Positions 62,053 to 64,000 of a stretch of DNA of 64,000 bases are shown here, piece after piece. The translations under genes were made by a program, and so were the position numbers. How positions within the stretch are numbered: position 1 is the first letter of the stretch; every line of letters begins with the position of its first letter. Under the pieces are notes generated by a model. It saw only the letters and a program-made list of their open reading frames with translations, did no database searches and had not been told where the DNA came from. The stretch spans positions 186,001 through 250,000 of the forward strand of contig NZ_MVHF01000004.1 in NCBI RefSeq assembly GCF_002086485.1, read 5' to 3'. The DNA comes from Mycobacterium aquaticum. GTDB lineage: Bacteria > Actinomycetota > Actinomycetes > Mycobacteriales > Mycobacteriaceae.

Positions 62053-62562
62053 ATGGCTCTCAAGACCGATATCCGCGGCATGGTCTGGAAATATCCGGAC
62101 CCGTTCCTGATCGGCCGGGAGCAGATCCGCCAGTATGCCAAGGCGGTGAAGGCCTTCGATCCGGCGAGTCACGACGAGGCGGCCGCGGCCGAACTGGGCC
62201 ACGACGCGCTGGTCGCGCCGCTGACCTTCGCCTCGACCCTGGCGCTTCTGGTTCAGCAGCACTTCTTCAAGCACGTCGACGTCGGCATGCAGACCATGCA
62301 GATCGTCCAGGTGGACCAGAAGTTCGTCTACCGCAGGCCGCTCAAGGCCGGCGACCAGCTGCACGCCGTCATGGAGATCACGTCGGTCGACGAGCGGTTC
62401 GGCGCGGACATCGTCGTCACCCACAACGTCTGCACCGACGACGACGGTGAGATCGTGCTGGAGGCCATCACCACGATGATGGGCCACGAAGGCGACCACT
62501 CGATCCAGGTCAAGTGGGATCCGGAATCCGGCCAGGTCATCCGCAAGGCGGCCGGGGAATAG
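62053..62562 (+). CDS. hadC: (3R)-hydroxyacyl-ACP dehydratase subunit HadC
   Basis: A 169-residue hotdog subunit, paralogous to HadA: MVWKYPDPFLIGREQIRQYAKAV, APLTFASTLALLVQQ and MQIVQVDQKFVYRRPL. It partners HadB for longer chains. It has an AGGGAGG ribosome binding site 13 bases after hadB. Confidence 0.97.
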   Translation: MALKTDIRGMVWKYPDPFLIGREQIRQYAKAVKAFDPASHDEAAAAELGHDALVAPLTFASTLALLVQQHFFKHVDVGMQTMQIVQVDQKFVYRRPLKAGDQLHAVMEITSVDERFGADIVVTHNVCTDDDGEIVLEAITTMMGHEGDHSIQVKWDPESGQVIRKAAGE

Positions 62563-62737
62563 TCGGGTGGCCGACGCGATTAGTGCTTGATACCCACGCC
62601 GGGGTACACTCGGCTCTCGGGGTTTTTCCCATTTCAGCGCGCTGTCCGTCGGCTTGATCGAGCGTACGGGGAGCGCGCGAATCGTGTGAGCCCCGGACGA
62701 AGGATGTGATGACGGGGTAAAACCTGGCCATCGCTGA

Positions 62738-62810
<73 letters not shown>

Positions 62811-62878
62811 CTCAACTGAATACTCGACAAGGTGTGGACACTGGAAGGTGACCACACAACCAGGATGAAAGGCATGCG

Positions 62879-63331
62879 GTGAGCGACGAGCGCGAAGGTG
62901 CCGGCTCCGCAGACGACACTGGGACCGACGCCCATGGCTCCGGCGACAACCACGGTCAGACCGCGGTTGTGACCAGGCCGCTGCGCCCGACCGGTAAGCG
63001 GTCCCGCCGTGGAGTGCCCAGCGACGCTGAGGGCGACGAGACCGACAGCGGTGAGGACACCGCCGAGTCGAAGGATGCCGCCAAGAACGGCGCCGGTAAG
63101 ACCAAAAAGACCAAGAAGGCTGCCGGCGGTTCGTCGAGCAATCCGATCATGTTCGTCATCAACTACCTCAAGCAGGTTGTTGCCGAACTTCGGAAGGTGA
63201 TCTGGCCCAACCGCAAGCAGATGGTCAGCTACACCTCGGTCGTGCTGGTCTTCCTGATGTTCATGGTCGCGCTGATTTCAGGTGTGGACCTGGGCCTGGC
63301 ACGGCTGGTGTCGTTGGTTTTCGGCACCTGA
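62879..63331 (+). CDS. secE: Preprotein translocase subunit SecE
   Basis: A 150-residue protein with a long polar N-terminal extension (~90 residues, Asp/Gly/Lys-rich, typical of mycobacteria) and the conserved SecE core [34 protein letters not shown] with a single membrane helix. Part of the SecYEG channel. GTG start. nusG follows after 28 bases. Confidence 0.95.
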   Translation: MSDEREGAGSADDTGTDAHGSGDNHGQTAVVTRPLRPTGKRSRRGVPSDAEGDETDSGEDTAESKDAAKNGAGKTKKTKKAAGGSSSNPIMFVINYLKQVVAELRKVIWPNRKQMVSYTSVVLVFLMFMVALISGVDLGLARLVSLVFGT

Positions 63332-63359
63332 CCCGAGATTTTGAGAGAGGACTGACAAC

Positions 63360-64000
63360 GTGACCACGTTCGACGGCGATGAGCAGACACTCGCCGACGA
63401 GACCGTCAGTGTCGAAGACGGTGGAGATGCCGTTGTGGCGGAGACCGTCGACGAAACAGTCGAAGAGACCACCGGTGGCGAGGACGCCGCCGACGGCGAC
63501 GCTGAGGAAGCCGAGGAGGCTGCGGCCGACGAGGGCGCTCCCGCCGCCGAGGAAGCTCCTGCGGCCGACGAAGACGAAGACCCGGCCGTCGCGCTCAAGA
63601 AGGACCTGCGTCTGCGGCCCGGCGACTGGTACGTGATCCACTCTTACGCCGGTTACGAGAACAAGGTGAAGGCCAACCTCGAGACCCGCGTGCAGAACCT
63701 CGACGTCGGCGACTACATCTTCCAGGTGGAAGTGCCCACCGAAGAGGTCACCGAGATCAAGAACGGCCAGCGCAAGCAGGTCAACCGCAAGGTGCTGCCG
63801 GGCTACATCCTGGTGCGCATGGAGCTCAACGACGAGTCGTGGGGCGCGGTGCGCAACACCCCCGGCGTGACGGGCTTCGTCGGTGCGACCTCGCGGCCGT
63901 CTCCGTTGGCACTCGACGATGTGGTGAAGTTCCTGCTGCCGCAGGGCGCCGCCAAGAAGGCCGCTGCAGGCAAGGCGCCCGCCGCTGCCGCCGCCGCGTC
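63360..64000 (+). CDS. nusG: Transcription termination/antitermination factor NusG, 5' part
   Basis: The GTG start has a GAGAGAGG site; the gene runs off the right edge after ~213 codons. An acidic Asp/Glu/Ala-rich N-terminal extension of ~80 residues is followed by the NGN domain: [54 protein letters not shown], and [18 protein letters not shown]. The KOW domain is outside the window. NusG couples RNA polymerase with Rho or the ribosome. Confidence 0.96.
   Translation, partial: MTTFDGDEQTLADETVSVEDGGDAVVAETVDETVEETTGGEDAADGDAEEAEEAAADEGAPAAEEAPAADEDEDPAVALKKDLRLRPGDWYVIHSYAGYENKVKANLETRVQNLDVGDYIFQVEVPTEEVTEIKNGQRKQVNRKVLPGYILVRMELNDESWGAVRNTPGVTGFVGATSRPSPLALDDVVKFLLPQGAAKKAAAGKAPAAAAAA

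Overview
The window is a high-GC actinobacterial chromosome segment, almost certainly from a fast-growing mycobacterium (Mycolicibacterium-like). The main reason is gene order. The right third, recD-recB-recC, an echA3-like crotonase, a glyoxalase II-like hydrolase, tRNA-Thr, tRNA-Met, rpmG, hadA-hadB-hadC, tRNA-Trp, secE and nusG, follows the order known around Rv0629c-Rv0639 of Mycobacterium tuberculosis, with extra genes interleaved. An Arr-type rifampicin ADP-ribosyltransferase, an Rv2525c-like protein and a DUF7159-type protein also fit. These assignments come from reading motifs, not from database searches.

Layout. 1-3.4 kb: the end of a SNF2-type helicase, its SWIM zinc-finger partner, then a HipB/HipA-like toxin-antitoxin pair preceded by repeated operator-like palindromes. 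3.4-8.0 kb: a complete branched-chain amino-acid-type ABC transporter operon on the minus strand (livH, livM, livG, livF, Tat-lipoprotein binding protein) with overlapping start and stop codons. 8.25 kb: arr. 8.65-21.14 kb: a defence island of visibly lower GC. It holds a C5 cytosine methyltransferase with a GIY-YIG nuclease, a divergent Vsr endonuclease, and a second minus-strand operon: a 1053-residue protein of unknown fold, a 1755-residue DruE/DUF1998 helicase, and a decayed PD-(D/E)XK nuclease. The island ends against a gene whose 5' part is missing.

21.9-35 kb: core and accessory genes. These include an Rv2525c-like protein, an OPT transporter and a cation antiporter. An ADP-ribosylglycohydrolase/phosphatase fusion lies opposite a Nudix regulator, with an unlisted 39-residue zinc-ribbon protein downstream. 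MscS, a HTH-only LuxR protein, a phosphoesterase, a GNAT and a Phd/Doc pair whose toxin lacks its Fic-motif histidine complete the stretch. 35-45.6 kb: prfC, a lipoprotein, an L,D-transpeptidase operon, a TetR/SDR divergent pair with a perfect inverted-repeat operator, a proline-rich DUF7159 protein, zwf and a 49-residue membrane protein.

45.6-64 kb: recD, recB and recC in one overlapping minus-strand operon, cyanase, and a DUF559 nuclease-like gene bracketed by two near-identical long palindromes. Then come echA3, two hypothetical genes, a glyoxalase II-like gene, nsrR-hmp (nitric oxide sensing and detoxification), three tRNA genes, rpmG, hadABC (mycolic-acid dehydratase), secE and the start of nusG.

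The two most unusual items are the palindrome-bracketed DUF559 unit (54281-55250) and the Druantia-like operon with its broken nuclease (11295-20646).
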